From the NCBI RefSeq assembly GCF_947500325.1, contig NZ_CANMRQ010000007.1, positions 62,001 through 126,000 on the forward strand: 64,000 bases of DNA. Direction: 5' to 3'. Under the pieces are notes generated by a model. That model did no database searches. It was not told the DNA's origin and saw only the letters and a program-made list of their open reading frames with translations. A program made the translations under genes and the position numbers. Source of the DNA: an uncultured Lacinutrix sp. GTDB lineage: Bacteria > Bacteroidota > Bacteroidia > Flavobacteriales > Flavobacteriaceae. This document shows, piece by piece, positions 18,285-26,794 of this stretch (its first letter is position 1; every line of letters begins with the position of its first letter).

Positions 18285-20146
18285 TATTCTTCCATTTTTT
18301 CTGTAAGTTCAAACCAACGCATCTCTTTTTCATCTATAGAGTCAATAATAACTTGTAATTTATTTGAAAGTGTGTTAATTTCATCTGGAGATAAGTCTGG
18401 GTTTAAAAACTCTTTTTCTAGTTCTGTTTTATCAAATTCTAAAGACTTGATTTTGCTTTCAAGATTTTTATACTCTTTTTGCTCATTGTAAGAGAGTTTT
18501 ACATTACTATCTTTTTTCCAGTTTTTCTTTTCTTTTTTACCCTCAGTAGCTTCAGATATAACAGGTTTACTATCATCATATATTCTAAAATCACTATAGT
18601 TTCCAGGGAAATCTTCAATAATACCTTCACCTCTAAATACAAATAAGTGATCTACAATTTTATCCATAAAATAACGATCGTGAGAGACTACTAATAGACA
18701 ACCTGGAAAGTCTAACAAGAAGTTTTCTAGTACGTTTAAGGTTACAATATCTAAATCGTTTGTAGGTTCATCTAGAATTAAAAAATTAGGATTCTGTATT
18801 AACACTGTACATAGATACAACCGTTTGCGTTCTCCGCCGCTTAGTTTTTCTACAAAATCGTATTGTTTTTTTCTATCGAATAAAAAACGTTCTAATAATT
18901 GCTGCGCACTAATTTGCCTTCCTTTTTTTAGAGGAATATAATCCCCAAACTCACGAACAACATCTATAACTTTTTGCTCGGGTTTTGGAGTAATACCACT
19001 TTGAGTATAATAGCCGAACTTAACGGTTTCTCCAACTACAATTTTACCAGAATCGGGTTGCGCTGTTTGTGTTAATATGTTTAAGAATGTTGATTTTCCA
19101 GTTCCATTTTTTCCAATAATACCAGCACGCTCGCCTTTTTGGAACATATAGTCAAACTTATCTAAAATAACTTTGTCCTTATAGGCTTTAGATACCTTTT
19201 TGAGTTCTAATATCTTACTGCCTAAACGTTCCATGTTAAGTTCTAGTTGTACCTCATGATCTTTACGACGTTGATGCGCACGGTGTTTTATATCTGCAAA
19301 ATCATCAATTCTAGATTTAGATTTTGTTGTACGCGCTTTAGGCTGACGACGCATCCAAGTAAGCTCTTTTTTATAAAGTTGTTTGGCTTTTCCTGTTTCT
19401 GTAGCTTCTTGTTCTATTCTAGCTTCTTTTTTCTCTAGATAGTATGAATAATTGCCTTTGTAATTATATAATTTACCATGGTCGAGCTCTATAATTTCAT
19501 TGCAAACACGTTCTAAAAAGTAACGATCATGCGTTACCATAAATAAGGTAATATGCTCTTTTGCAAAAAACTCTTCAAGCCATTCAATCATTTCTAGATC
19601 TAAATGGTTAGTTGGTTCGTCTAGAATTAATAAATCTGGTTTATTTATTAAAGCATTAGCTAGAGATAGTCGTTTTTTTTGCCCACCAGACATGCTACTT
19701 ACCTTTTGTTGTAAGTTCTCTAGTTTTAATTTAAATAAGATTTGTTTGTATTGTGTTTCAAAATCCCATGCATTATGAATATCCATTTGTTCAAATGCAT
19801 TTTGGTATGCTTCTGTATCTTCTGGGTTTAATAGTGCATTTTCATAATTTCTAATCACTTCAAGAATAGGATTGTCACTACTAAAAATGGTTGCTTCTAC
19901 TGTTAAATCACTATCTAAATAGGGTTCTTGAGGAAGAAAGGAAACCTTGATGTTTTTTCTAAAAATTATTTGACCTGTATCTGGTTCGTCAGTTTTGGCT
20001 AGTATATTTAAAATAGATGTTTTTCCTGTACCGTTTTTTGCAACAAAAGCTACTTTTTGGTCTTTGTGGATACTAAACGAAATATTTTCAAAAAGTGTAA
20101 GCTCTCCGTAGGATTTCGATATGTTTTCAACGTTTAAATAATTCAA
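18284..20146 (-). CDS. ABC-F family ATPase, Uup-like
   Basis: Soluble protein with two ABC ATPase domains and no membrane segments, as in the ABC-F family that acts on ribosomes. Walker A motifs are AKNGTGKT (36-43) and GKNGTGKS in the second half; signatures are MSGGQKKRLSLA and LSGGERKRLYLC; Walker B motifs are LLILDEPTNHLD and FLILDEPTNDLD. The linker between the domains contains a KARTTKSKSR-type basic stretch, and the C-terminal 65 residues form a coiled coil, which together resemble Uup rather than EttA. Length 620 is normal. First gene of the unit with the methyltransferase and adenosyltransferase; its start faces the polysaccharide promoter across a 214-base divergent region. Confidence 0.9.
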   Translation of the reverse strand: MNYLNVENISKSYGELTLFENISFSIHKDQKVAFVAKNGTGKTSILNILAKTDEPDTGQIIFRKNIKVSFLPQEPYLDSDLTVEATIFSSDNPILEVIRNYENALLNPEDTEAYQNAFEQMDIHNAWDFETQYKQILFKLKLENLQQKVSSMSGGQKKRLSLANALINKPDLLILDEPTNHLDLEMIEWLEEFFAKEHITLFMVTHDRYFLERVCNEIIELDHGKLYNYKGNYSYYLEKKEARIEQEATETGKAKQLYKKELTWMRRQPKARTTKSKSRIDDFADIKHRAHQRRKDHEVQLELNMERLGSKILELKKVSKAYKDKVILDKFDYMFQKGERAGIIGKNGTGKSTFLNILTQTAQPDSGKIVVGETVKFGYYTQSGITPKPEQKVIDVVREFGDYIPLKKGRQISAQQLLERFLFDRKKQYDFVEKLSGGERKRLYLCTVLIQNPNFLILDEPTNDLDIVTLNVLENFLLDFPGCLLVVSHDRYFMDKIVDHLFVFRGEGIIEDFPGNYSDFRIYDDSKPVISEATEGKKEKKNWKKDSNVKLSYNEQKEYKNLESKIKSLEFDKTELEKEFLNPDLSPDEINTLSNKLQVIIDSIDEKEMRWFELTEKMEE

Positions 20147-20162
20147 GGTCTATTTTTGATAC

Positions 20163-20202
20163 AAATAACGTATAAAAAACTAAAAAATCTGATAAAAATT
20201 TA
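20163..20202. repeat. 40-bp imperfect direct repeat, copy 1
   Basis: This A-rich segment beginning AAATAACG matches the segment at 20272-20311 at about 36 of 40 positions. It lies just upstream of the ABC-F start and overlaps the sequence GTTATTTG on the minus strand, a weak match to a -7 box. The two copies are offset by 109 bases. Confidence 0.75.
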
Positions 20203-20271
20203 CTTCTTCATATTTAGATATGGGTTTAGATTTAGAAATTTTATAAAACTTTGTTTATTCATCATTTTTAT

Positions 20272-20311
20272 AAATAACGGATAAAAAACCAAAAAATCCG
20301 ATAAAAGTTTT
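20272..20311. repeat. 40-bp imperfect direct repeat, copy 2, with inverted repeat
   Basis: Second copy of the repeat. Here the four changed bases create a perfect inverted repeat CGGAT-N13-ATCCG, and GATAAAA occurs twice with a 20-base offset (20280 and 20300), about two helical turns. The copy ends about 20 bases before the -7 box at 20331 and therefore covers the likely -33 region of the polysaccharide promoter. It looks like a regulator binding site. Confidence 0.7.
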
Positions 20312-20330
20312 ATTATTCACGATGAAAAGC

Positions 20331-20338
20331 TATATTTG
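20331..20338 (+). promoter_or_regulatory. -7 promoter box of the polysaccharide gene run
   Basis: TATATTTG matches the flavobacterial -7 consensus TAnnTTTG exactly and lies 22 bases before the ATG at 20361. No good TTG is present at -33; a T-run at about 20307-20312 is the nearest. A weak -33 would fit a promoter that needs an activator at the adjacent repeat. Confidence 0.55.
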
Positions 20339-20360
20339 CTACTAATCAAAGTACTTAGAA

Positions 20361-21158
20361 ATGAATAAATTTATAGTAGCTATTACTATAGTATTTAGTG
20401 TATTATCTACATCTTGTATTACTAATAAAGATGTAGTATATCTTCAAGATAAAGGCACTGTTACTGATAATGCTTTATTATTGAAAGAGCTAGCAAAGCC
20501 TTACAGAGTTCAGATTAACGATATTTTAAGTATAGATATAAAATCTACCGATTCTGAATTGGCAAAGCTAGTAGAGATATTTCAACCTACAGAAAAAGGA
20601 AGTGCAGGAGGTCAAGAAGGATTGTATTATAGTGGATTTACTGTCGATTTACATGGTAATATAAAATTTCCAATATTAGGAGATATTAATGTATTAGGTT
20701 TTACCACTGATGAGATTGTTGAAAAAGTAAGGCAGTCATTACTAAAGAATTATTTAAAAGATATTTCTCAAATTTTTGTAACTGTAAAATTAGCAGGATT
20801 GAGATATACAGTCTCTGGAGAAGTTAATGGAACAGGTGTTTTAACACTGTATCAAGATAGAGTAAATATTATAGAGGCTTTGGCAAATGCAGGAGATATA
20901 AAAGATACTGGTGATAGAACAGATGTTATGGTGATACGTCAATATCCGCAAGGACAAAAAATACACCATATAGATTTAACAGATATGGCAGCTATGCAAT
21001 CACCATATTATTATATTCAACCTAATGATATGATTTTAGTTAAACCTTTAAAACGTAAAGCTTTAGGTGCTGGGCAAACAGCAACACAAACATTTACTAC
21101 TATTGCATCTATTTTCTCTGTAATAGTCTCAACCTACTTTTTAGCAAGAAACCTATAA
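20361..21158 (+). CDS. Polysaccharide export outer-membrane lipoprotein, Wza type
   Basis: Outer-membrane channel component for export of the surface polysaccharide. The 265-residue protein starts with a lipoprotein leader ending at C19 (STSC). The Poly_export domain (about 50-150) begins YRVQINDILSIDIKS, and one SLBB domain follows (about 150-235, YTVSGEVNGTGVLTLY). A C-terminal hydrophobic segment (about 243-262) is the membrane anchor usual in Bacteroidota Wza proteins. It is the first gene of the 41-kb run, 12 bases ahead of the Wzc gene, and follows a good promoter. Confidence 0.92.
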   Translation: MNKFIVAITIVFSVLSTSCITNKDVVYLQDKGTVTDNALLLKELAKPYRVQINDILSIDIKSTDSELAKLVEIFQPTEKGSAGGQEGLYYSGFTVDLHGNIKFPILGDINVLGFTTDEIVEKVRQSLLKNYLKDISQIFVTVKLAGLRYTVSGEVNGTGVLTLYQDRVNIIEALANAGDIKDTGDRTDVMVIRQYPQGQKIHHIDLTDMAAMQSPYYYIQPNDMILVKPLKRKALGAGQTATQTFTTIASIFSVIVSTYFLARNL

Positions 21159-21170
21159 AAGTGATTATTT

Positions 21171-23645
21171 ATGAATGATGAATTTGAACTTTTAGAGTCG
21201 CAATCTCAAACACAATCTCCGTTTGATCTTAAGGCATTTTTAATACGCGCTTTAAGTTATTGGAAGTGGTTTGTTTTATGTATTGGTCTCGGTATTTTTA
21301 TTGTTTATCAACAAAATATTAGAAAACAACAGTCTTATAGATTAGGGACTCAAATTTCTATAGAAGATGATAAAAACCCTTTGTTTACTTCTAATACAAG
21401 CTTAACTTTTAATTGGGGAGGCGTTTCTGGAAAAGTACAAACTATCATGACGACTTTAAAGTCTAGATCTAATCATGAAAAAGTGGTTGATAGCTTACAA
21501 TTCTATATTCATTACTTAAAACAAGCTCGTTTTAGAAAAGATGATATATATAAAGCAGCTCCATTTGTAGTAGAATTAACTCCTAATACTTTTCAAGCCT
21601 TAAATGTGCCTTTTAAAATTACTTTTCTTGATGAAAATAATTTTGAGCTACAAACAAATTTTGAGCTCAATACATTAAGAACTCAAAACTTTGATACAAA
21701 AGAAAGAGAAGCTATTGCGGTTACAATTGGAGAGAAAAAGTATAAGTATAAATTAGGTGATACTATTGATTTGCCATTTGTAAAAGGGATTTTATTTCCT
21801 CGACCTAAACGTAAAATACTACCTAATGATGAATATTTTATTCAGTTTAGTGACTTTGATGCCGTTGTAGCTCAATACAAAGGGAAATTACGTATTAATA
21901 ACCCAACGAGTTCTTCTATACTTAATTTAAGTATGAGTGATTTTAATACTTATAAGATTGTAGATTATTTAAATAAAACAGTAGAAGTATTACGTAAAGA
22001 TGAATTAGATAGAAAAAACCAATTTGTTACTAATACCATTGCATTTATTGATAAGCAATTGGCATTAGAAAAAGAAAAACTGACTTCTAGAGCAGATTCA
22101 TTAAATCGCTACAGAGAGAAAAATAAAATTTTTAATTTAAATGAAGAAAGCCTTCAAATAAATGCAAAATTATCTGAATTTGAAGAAGAACGAGATGGTA
22201 TAAATAGAAAACTAGCCTATTATAAGAGTTTAAAAAACTATTTAGAAACTAGTAATACGTTTACCAAATTACCAGCACCTTCAATTGCAGGTATAGATGA
22301 TAGTAATATTTTAAATAATATTTCGAAAATAAATGCACTATCCGTTCAAAAGTCTAAGTATGAATCTACAGTAAGAAGTGATGCCTCAATTTTTACAGAT
22401 TTAAATAATCAAATTGATGGTTTAAAGTCGGTATTATTAGAAAACATTAGTTCTGCTACTGGAGGATTACGTAGAGAATTAAACCTTGTAAATGGAAGAA
22501 TAGGGCAAAGTAATAGTAAAATAAGAAAACTGCCGAAAGACCAACAAGAGTTACTAACAATACAAAGGCAATATAGTTTAAGTGAGGAAACCTATAATTT
22601 ATTTTTAGCTAAGAGAAGTGAAGCAGATATATTAAAATCGGCTAACGTAAGTGATATTTTAGTAATAGACACAGCTAAAGATACAGGTGCTATACCAATA
22701 GATTTAAAATTAAGTGCACGTTACATATTTGCTTTTTTAGGTGGTTTTATAATTCCGTTATTAGTTGCCTTTTTGGTAACCTTTTTTGATAATAAATTAC
22801 ATAACCCTCAAAGTCTTGAGAAATTATCGAAAATACCTCTGTTAGGTGTTGTTGGAAAGAACAATACCAAAAATAATTTAGCAGTACATCTAAAACCAAA
22901 GTCTACAGTTGCAGAAGCTTTTAGAGCGATTAGAGCGAGTTTACAATATATTTATAAAAAACATGGCGCAGAAGGTACAAAGACTGTAATGGTTACTTCA
23001 TCTGTTAGTGGAGAAGGAAAAACATTTTGTTCCATAAATATAGCTACTGTATTTGCCTTAAGTGGTAAGAAAACGGTGCTTGTAGGATTAGATTTAAGAA
23101 AGCCTAAAATATTTGATGATTTTGAAGTTAAAAACGATTTAGGAGCTGTAAATTATTTGATAGGGCAAAAATCTGTAGATGAGATTGTTCAAGAAACCCA
23201 AATTGAAAACTTAGATTTAATATTATCAGGACCAATACCTCCAAATCCATCAGAATTATTGATTGGAGAACAGATGGATAGTTTTATAGCTCAGTTAAAA
23301 GAAAAGTACGATTATATTATTTTAGATACACCACCAATAGGTCTAGTATCTGATGCTTTAGAACTAGTAGAGTATGTTGATGCTTCATTATATGTGGTAA
23401 GACAAGATTATACTAAAAAAGGGATGTTAACGCTTATTAACGATAAATATAAACGCGGAGAAATAAAAAACTTAAGTTTTATTTACAACTTTTATAATCA
23501 GAAGGGTAAATATGGTTATGGCTACGGTTATGGCTACGGTTACGGTTATGGTTATGGTACATACGGTAATGGTTACCATGAAAATGAAGAAAGAAAAAAA
23601 GGAGTATTTAGTCGTTTAACATCGTTGTTTAAAAAGAAAAAATAA
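21171..23645 (+). CDS. Polysaccharide co-polymerase / tyrosine autokinase, Wzc type
   Basis: Inner-membrane chain-length regulator and BY-kinase. Two membrane helices (about 30-47 and 518-538) bracket a periplasmic Wzz/GNVR region of about 470 residues with coiled coils. The cytoplasmic kinase has Walker A SVSGEGKT (611-618), Walker A' VLVGLDLRKP (636-645) and Walker B YIILDTPP (about 715-722). The tail contains eight YG dipeptides in a row from residue 781 plus two more tyrosines, the cluster that neighbouring subunits phosphorylate. Cycles of phosphorylation control polymer length in Wzy-dependent systems. Length 824 is normal for Bacteroidota. The export lipoprotein is upstream, the epimerase five bases downstream. 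Confidence 0.93.
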   Translation: MNDEFELLESQSQTQSPFDLKAFLIRALSYWKWFVLCIGLGIFIVYQQNIRKQQSYRLGTQISIEDDKNPLFTSNTSLTFNWGGVSGKVQTIMTTLKSRSNHEKVVDSLQFYIHYLKQARFRKDDIYKAAPFVVELTPNTFQALNVPFKITFLDENNFELQTNFELNTLRTQNFDTKEREAIAVTIGEKKYKYKLGDTIDLPFVKGILFPRPKRKILPNDEYFIQFSDFDAVVAQYKGKLRINNPTSSSILNLSMSDFNTYKIVDYLNKTVEVLRKDELDRKNQFVTNTIAFIDKQLALEKEKLTSRADSLNRYREKNKIFNLNEESLQINAKLSEFEEERDGINRKLAYYKSLKNYLETSNTFTKLPAPSIAGIDDSNILNNISKINALSVQKSKYESTVRSDASIFTDLNNQIDGLKSVLLENISSATGGLRRELNLVNGRIGQSNSKIRKLPKDQQELLTIQRQYSLSEETYNLFLAKRSEADILKSANVSDILVIDTAKDTGAIPIDLKLSARYIFAFLGGFIIPLLVAFLVTFFDNKLHNPQSLEKLSKIPLLGVVGKNNTKNNLAVHLKPKSTVAEAFRAIRASLQYIYKKHGAEGTKTVMVTSSVSGEGKTFCSINIATVFALSGKKTVLVGLDLRKPKIFDDFEVKNDLGAVNYLIGQKSVDEIVQETQIENLDLILSGPIPPNPSELLIGEQMDSFIAQLKEKYDYIILDTPPIGLVSDALELVEYVDASLYVVRQDYTKKGMLTLINDKYKRGEIKNLSFIYNFYNQKGKYGYGYGYGYGYGYGYGTYGNGYHENEERKKGVFSRLTSLFKKKK
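23511..23558 (+). repeat. Hexanucleotide repeat coding for eight Tyr-Gly units
   Basis: Eight copies of the unit TAYGGY (Y = C or T) stand in a row in the Wzc tail. Unit length six keeps the frame, so gain or loss of copies would only change the number of tyrosines. Third-base variation between copies lowers the slippage rate but shows that the array has persisted. Confidence 0.85.
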
Positions 23646-23650
23646 ATTTA

Positions 23651-24640
23651 GTGAGTAGTATTTATCATAAAGAAGATTTATCAAAATTACAATTTTTAGT
23701 TACCGGAGGCGCTGGGTTTATTGGGTCTAATATTGTAGACTATTTATTAAAGCATAACGCAAAAAAAGTACGTGTATTAGATGATTTATCTAATGGATAT
23801 ATGGCAAACATAGACGCTTTTATGAACTTGCCTAATTTTGAGTTTATAAAAGGAGATATTCGAGATATAGAAACTTGTAGGTTAGCTATGGAAGGCATAG
23901 ATTATGTTAGTCATCAAGCTGCATTAGGATCGGTACCAAGATCAATTAATGATCCTGCAACTTCTAATGCCGTAAATGTATCAGGGTTTTTAAATATGCT
24001 TATTGCTTTAAAAGAAAGTAATACTGTTAAACGTATGGTATATGCAGCATCTAGTTCTACTTATGGAGATAGTAAAAGTTTGCCAAAAATTGAAGATGAA
24101 ATAGGGAAGCCTTTATCTCCTTATGCGGTTACTAAGTATGTAAATGAGTTATATGCAGATGTTTTTGGTAAAACCTATGGCACAGATGTTATTGGTTTGC
24201 GTTATTTTAATGTTTTTGGGCCAAAGCAAAGTCCTAATGGAGCTTATGCAGCAGTAATTCCTTTATTTATGCAAGCTATTATAGATAACAAGCCAGCAAA
24301 AATAAATGGAGATGGTGAGCAAACAAGAGATTTTACCTATGTAGATAATGCTGTTCAAGCTAATATTCGTGGTTTCTTTGCATCTTCAGAAGCACAAAAT
24401 GAAGTGTTTAATGTAGCTTGTAACGATCGTATTAGTGTTAATCAATTATGGAATATGCTTAATGCTTCTGCAGGGAAAAATATAAAAGCGAATCATGGGC
24501 CAAGTCGTTTGGGAGATGTTAGAGATTCTCTAGCAGATATAACTAAAGCTAAGAACTTATTAGGTTACGAACCGCAATACAATACAAAAGAAGGATTAGT
24601 AAAAACGTGGAATTATTTTAAAACACACACTGTTGAGTAA
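23651..24640 (+). CDS. UDP-N-acetylglucosamine 4-epimerase-like SDR enzyme (WbpP type)
   Basis: Extended short-chain dehydrogenase of 329 residues. The NAD-binding motif GGAGFIG is at 19-25, the catalytic serine region AASSSTYGD at 133-140, and the YxxxK pair at Y158/K162. The segment QAALGSVPRSINDP is characteristic of the WbpP/TviC-like C4-epimerases acting on UDP-GlcNAc or its uronic acid, so the product is likely UDP-GalNAc(A). It would supply a precursor for the polysaccharide. The start is GTG at 23651; the stop overlaps the Wzm start by eight bases. Confidence 0.85.
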   Translation: MSSIYHKEDLSKLQFLVTGGAGFIGSNIVDYLLKHNAKKVRVLDDLSNGYMANIDAFMNLPNFEFIKGDIRDIETCRLAMEGIDYVSHQAALGSVPRSINDPATSNAVNVSGFLNMLIALKESNTVKRMVYAASSSTYGDSKSLPKIEDEIGKPLSPYAVTKYVNELYADVFGKTYGTDVIGLRYFNVFGPKQSPNGAYAAVIPLFMQAIIDNKPAKINGDGEQTRDFTYVDNAVQANIRGFFASSEAQNEVFNVACNDRISVNQLWNMLNASAGKNIKANHGPSRLGDVRDSLADITKAKNLLGYEPQYNTKEGLVKTWNYFKTHTVE

Positions 24641-25511
24641 AGCTAAAACATCACAAGACTGGTTATATACTATTTCTCCTAAAAAGAAGGCAATAGACCT
24701 AAATTTTAAAGAAATATGGCGTTATCGTGACCTACTGTTTTTATTTGTAAAGCGAGATGTTATTACGCAATACAAACAGACCATATTAGGCCCTTTATGG
24801 TATTTTATACAACCTTTATTTACTAGTGTTATATTTACGCTTATTTTTAATAATCTAGCAGCAATACCAACAGGAGAAGGTATTCCTGCATTTTTATTTA
24901 ATCTAGCTGGTATAACATCTTGGAACTATTTTAGTGCCTGTTTAACTGGTACCAGTAATACCTTTACTGCAAATCAAGGAATTTTTGGAAAAGTTTATTT
25001 TCCAAGAGTAATTACACCATTATCAGTTGTGTTTTCAAATCTTTTAAAGTTTGGAATTCAATTATTAGTATTTATATGCTTTTACATTTACTTTGTTTTT
25101 TTTACAGACAAAGCGTCTAATGCTGTGCCTCAAATTGCTATTTTATACCTCCCAATTCTCATTGCTTTTATGGGTTTATTTGGTTTAGGTTTTGGGATGA
25201 CAATTTCTTCTATGACTACAAAGTATAGAGATCTTAGTTTTCTAGTAGGTTTTGGTGTGCAGTTATTAATGTATGGTTCTGCAGTAATGTATCCTTTGTC
25301 TTATTTTAAAGAAAAAGTGCCAGAATACGCATGGTTAGTAGAATATAACCCAATGACCACAATTATAGAGCTATTTAGATATATGACTTTAGGAATTGGT
25401 GAATTTTCTCTTTCTAAATTTTTATATGCTGGTAGTGTTAGTATTGTGTTTTTTTTAGTAGGGCTGATTATATTTAATAAAACAGAAAAAACTTTTATAG
25501 ATACCGTTTAG
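24633..25511 (+). CDS. Polysaccharide ABC transporter permease, Wzm type
   Basis: ABC-2 family permease that moves undecaprenyl-linked polysaccharide across the inner membrane. The 292-residue protein has six membrane helices and the family segment VKRDVITQYKQTILGPLW near residue 36, just before the first helix. The last part NPMTTIIELFRYMTLG is also characteristic. The start is TTG at 24633, which overlaps the end of the epimerase gene by eight bases and is the only start upstream of the conserved region. It pairs with the ATPase gene that follows after one base. Confidence 0.92.
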   Translation: MSKAKTSQDWLYTISPKKKAIDLNFKEIWRYRDLLFLFVKRDVITQYKQTILGPLWYFIQPLFTSVIFTLIFNNLAAIPTGEGIPAFLFNLAGITSWNYFSACLTGTSNTFTANQGIFGKVYFPRVITPLSVVFSNLLKFGIQLLVFICFYIYFVFFTDKASNAVPQIAILYLPILIAFMGLFGLGFGMTISSMTTKYRDLSFLVGFGVQLLMYGSAVMYPLSYFKEKVPEYAWLVEYNPMTTIIELFRYMTLGIGEFSLSKFLYAGSVSIVFFLVGLIIFNKTEKTFIDTV

Positions 25512-25512
25512 T

Positions 25513-26793
25513 ATGAAAGAGCAAGACATTATCTTAAAAGCAGAAAACATTTCTAAACAATACCGTTTGGGATTGGTAGGAACAGGAACCATTAGTCACG
25601 ATTTAAACAGATGGTGGTCGCAAATACGAGGAAAAGGAGATCCTTATTTAAAAGTAGGAGAAACTAACGATCGTAGTTCAAAAGGAAACTCTCAATATGT
25701 TTGGGCATTAAAAGATATTAATTTTGAAGTTAAACGTGGCGAAGTATTAGGCATTATAGGAAAAAATGGAGCAGGTAAATCTACACTATTAAAAATTTTA
25801 TCTAAAGTTACAGGTCCAACTACTGGAGAAATTAAAACCAAAGGCCGTATCGCTTCTTTATTAGAAGTGGGTACTGGATTTCATGGAGAAATGACTGGAC
25901 GAGAAAATGTGTATTTAAATGGTGCCATTTTAGGAATGACCAAAAAAGAAATCAAAACTAAAATTAGTGAGATAATTGAGTTCTCTGGTTGTGAACGTTA
26001 TATAGATACACCAGTAAAACGATACAGTTCTGGTATGAAAGTGCGTTTAGCATTTGCAGTTGCTGCGTTTTTAGAACCAGAAATTTTAGTCGTTGATGAA
26101 GTATTGGCTGTAGGTGATGCAGAGTTTCAAAAGAAGGCGATTGGAAAAATGCAGGATATTAGTAGTGGAGAAGGTAGAACAGTTTTGTTTGTGAGTCATA
26201 ATATGGCTTCAGTAGAAAAATTATGTACCAGAGGAATATTATTAGTAAATGGTTCTATTGCTTTTGAAGGAAATGTAGAAGACACAATCTCATACTATAG
26301 AAAACAAGTATCTACAGATATAAATAAATTTGGGTTTTCTAATAGAGATAGAGCAGGTAAAGAAGTTAGTTTTACTGATTTTAATATTTTAAATCAAAGA
26401 AATGAAATTACGGAAAGAATCTTAATTGATGAATCCACTAAATTTCAAATAAAAGTAGAGAGTAAAGTAGATATAAAAATAACAACTAGAATTACTGTTT
26501 TTGATCAAAATGAAACACGAATTTTTGCTTTTGATTCTAAAAACACATCTACTTATTTTAATATAGAAAAAGGAGAGAATACATTAGAATGTCTATTACC
26601 AAATGGTTTAGAAATTAAACCTGGAGAATATTATATAAATATATCGATTAGATCTTTAGATAAATTACTAGATCATATTGTAAAAGTTTCTGAAATAATA
26701 ATTGAACCAACAGATTATTTTAATTCTGGAAGATTGGTTACATCAGATATTCCTTTGGTCTTAAAGAAAAATCAATGGATTTTTTCAAATTAA
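25513..26793 (+). CDS. Polysaccharide ABC transporter ATPase, Wzt type with C-terminal domain
   Basis: ATPase of the Wzm/Wzt exporter. Walker A GKNGAGKS is at 83-90, the signature YSSGMKVRLA at 171-180, and Walker B ILVVDE at 191-196. The N-terminal domain is longer than in simple ATPases (an insert at about 23-65). After residue 270 a beta-rich domain of about 150 residues corresponds to the Wzt C-terminal carbohydrate-binding domain. In E. coli O8/O9a that domain recognises the capped non-reducing end of the finished chain, so its presence implies that a capping enzyme should exist; the next gene is a candidate. Confidence 0.92.
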   Translation: MKEQDIILKAENISKQYRLGLVGTGTISHDLNRWWSQIRGKGDPYLKVGETNDRSSKGNSQYVWALKDINFEVKRGEVLGIIGKNGAGKSTLLKILSKVTGPTTGEIKTKGRIASLLEVGTGFHGEMTGRENVYLNGAILGMTKKEIKTKISEIIEFSGCERYIDTPVKRYSSGMKVRLAFAVAAFLEPEILVVDEVLAVGDAEFQKKAIGKMQDISSGEGRTVLFVSHNMASVEKLCTRGILLVNGSIAFEGNVEDTISYYRKQVSTDINKFGFSNRDRAGKEVSFTDFNILNQRNEITERILIDESTKFQIKVESKVDIKITTRITVFDQNETRIFAFDSKNTSTYFNIEKGENTLECLLPNGLEIKPGEYYINISIRSLDKLLDHIVKVSEIIIEPTDYFNSGRLVTSDIPLVLKKNQWIFSN

Positions 26794-26794
26794 T

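Noticed and set aside
23511-23558. Short tandem array considered as a CRISPR or phase-variable switch
   Set aside because: Units are six bases without spacers and encode an ordinary Wzc tyrosine tail; only in-frame length variation is possible.
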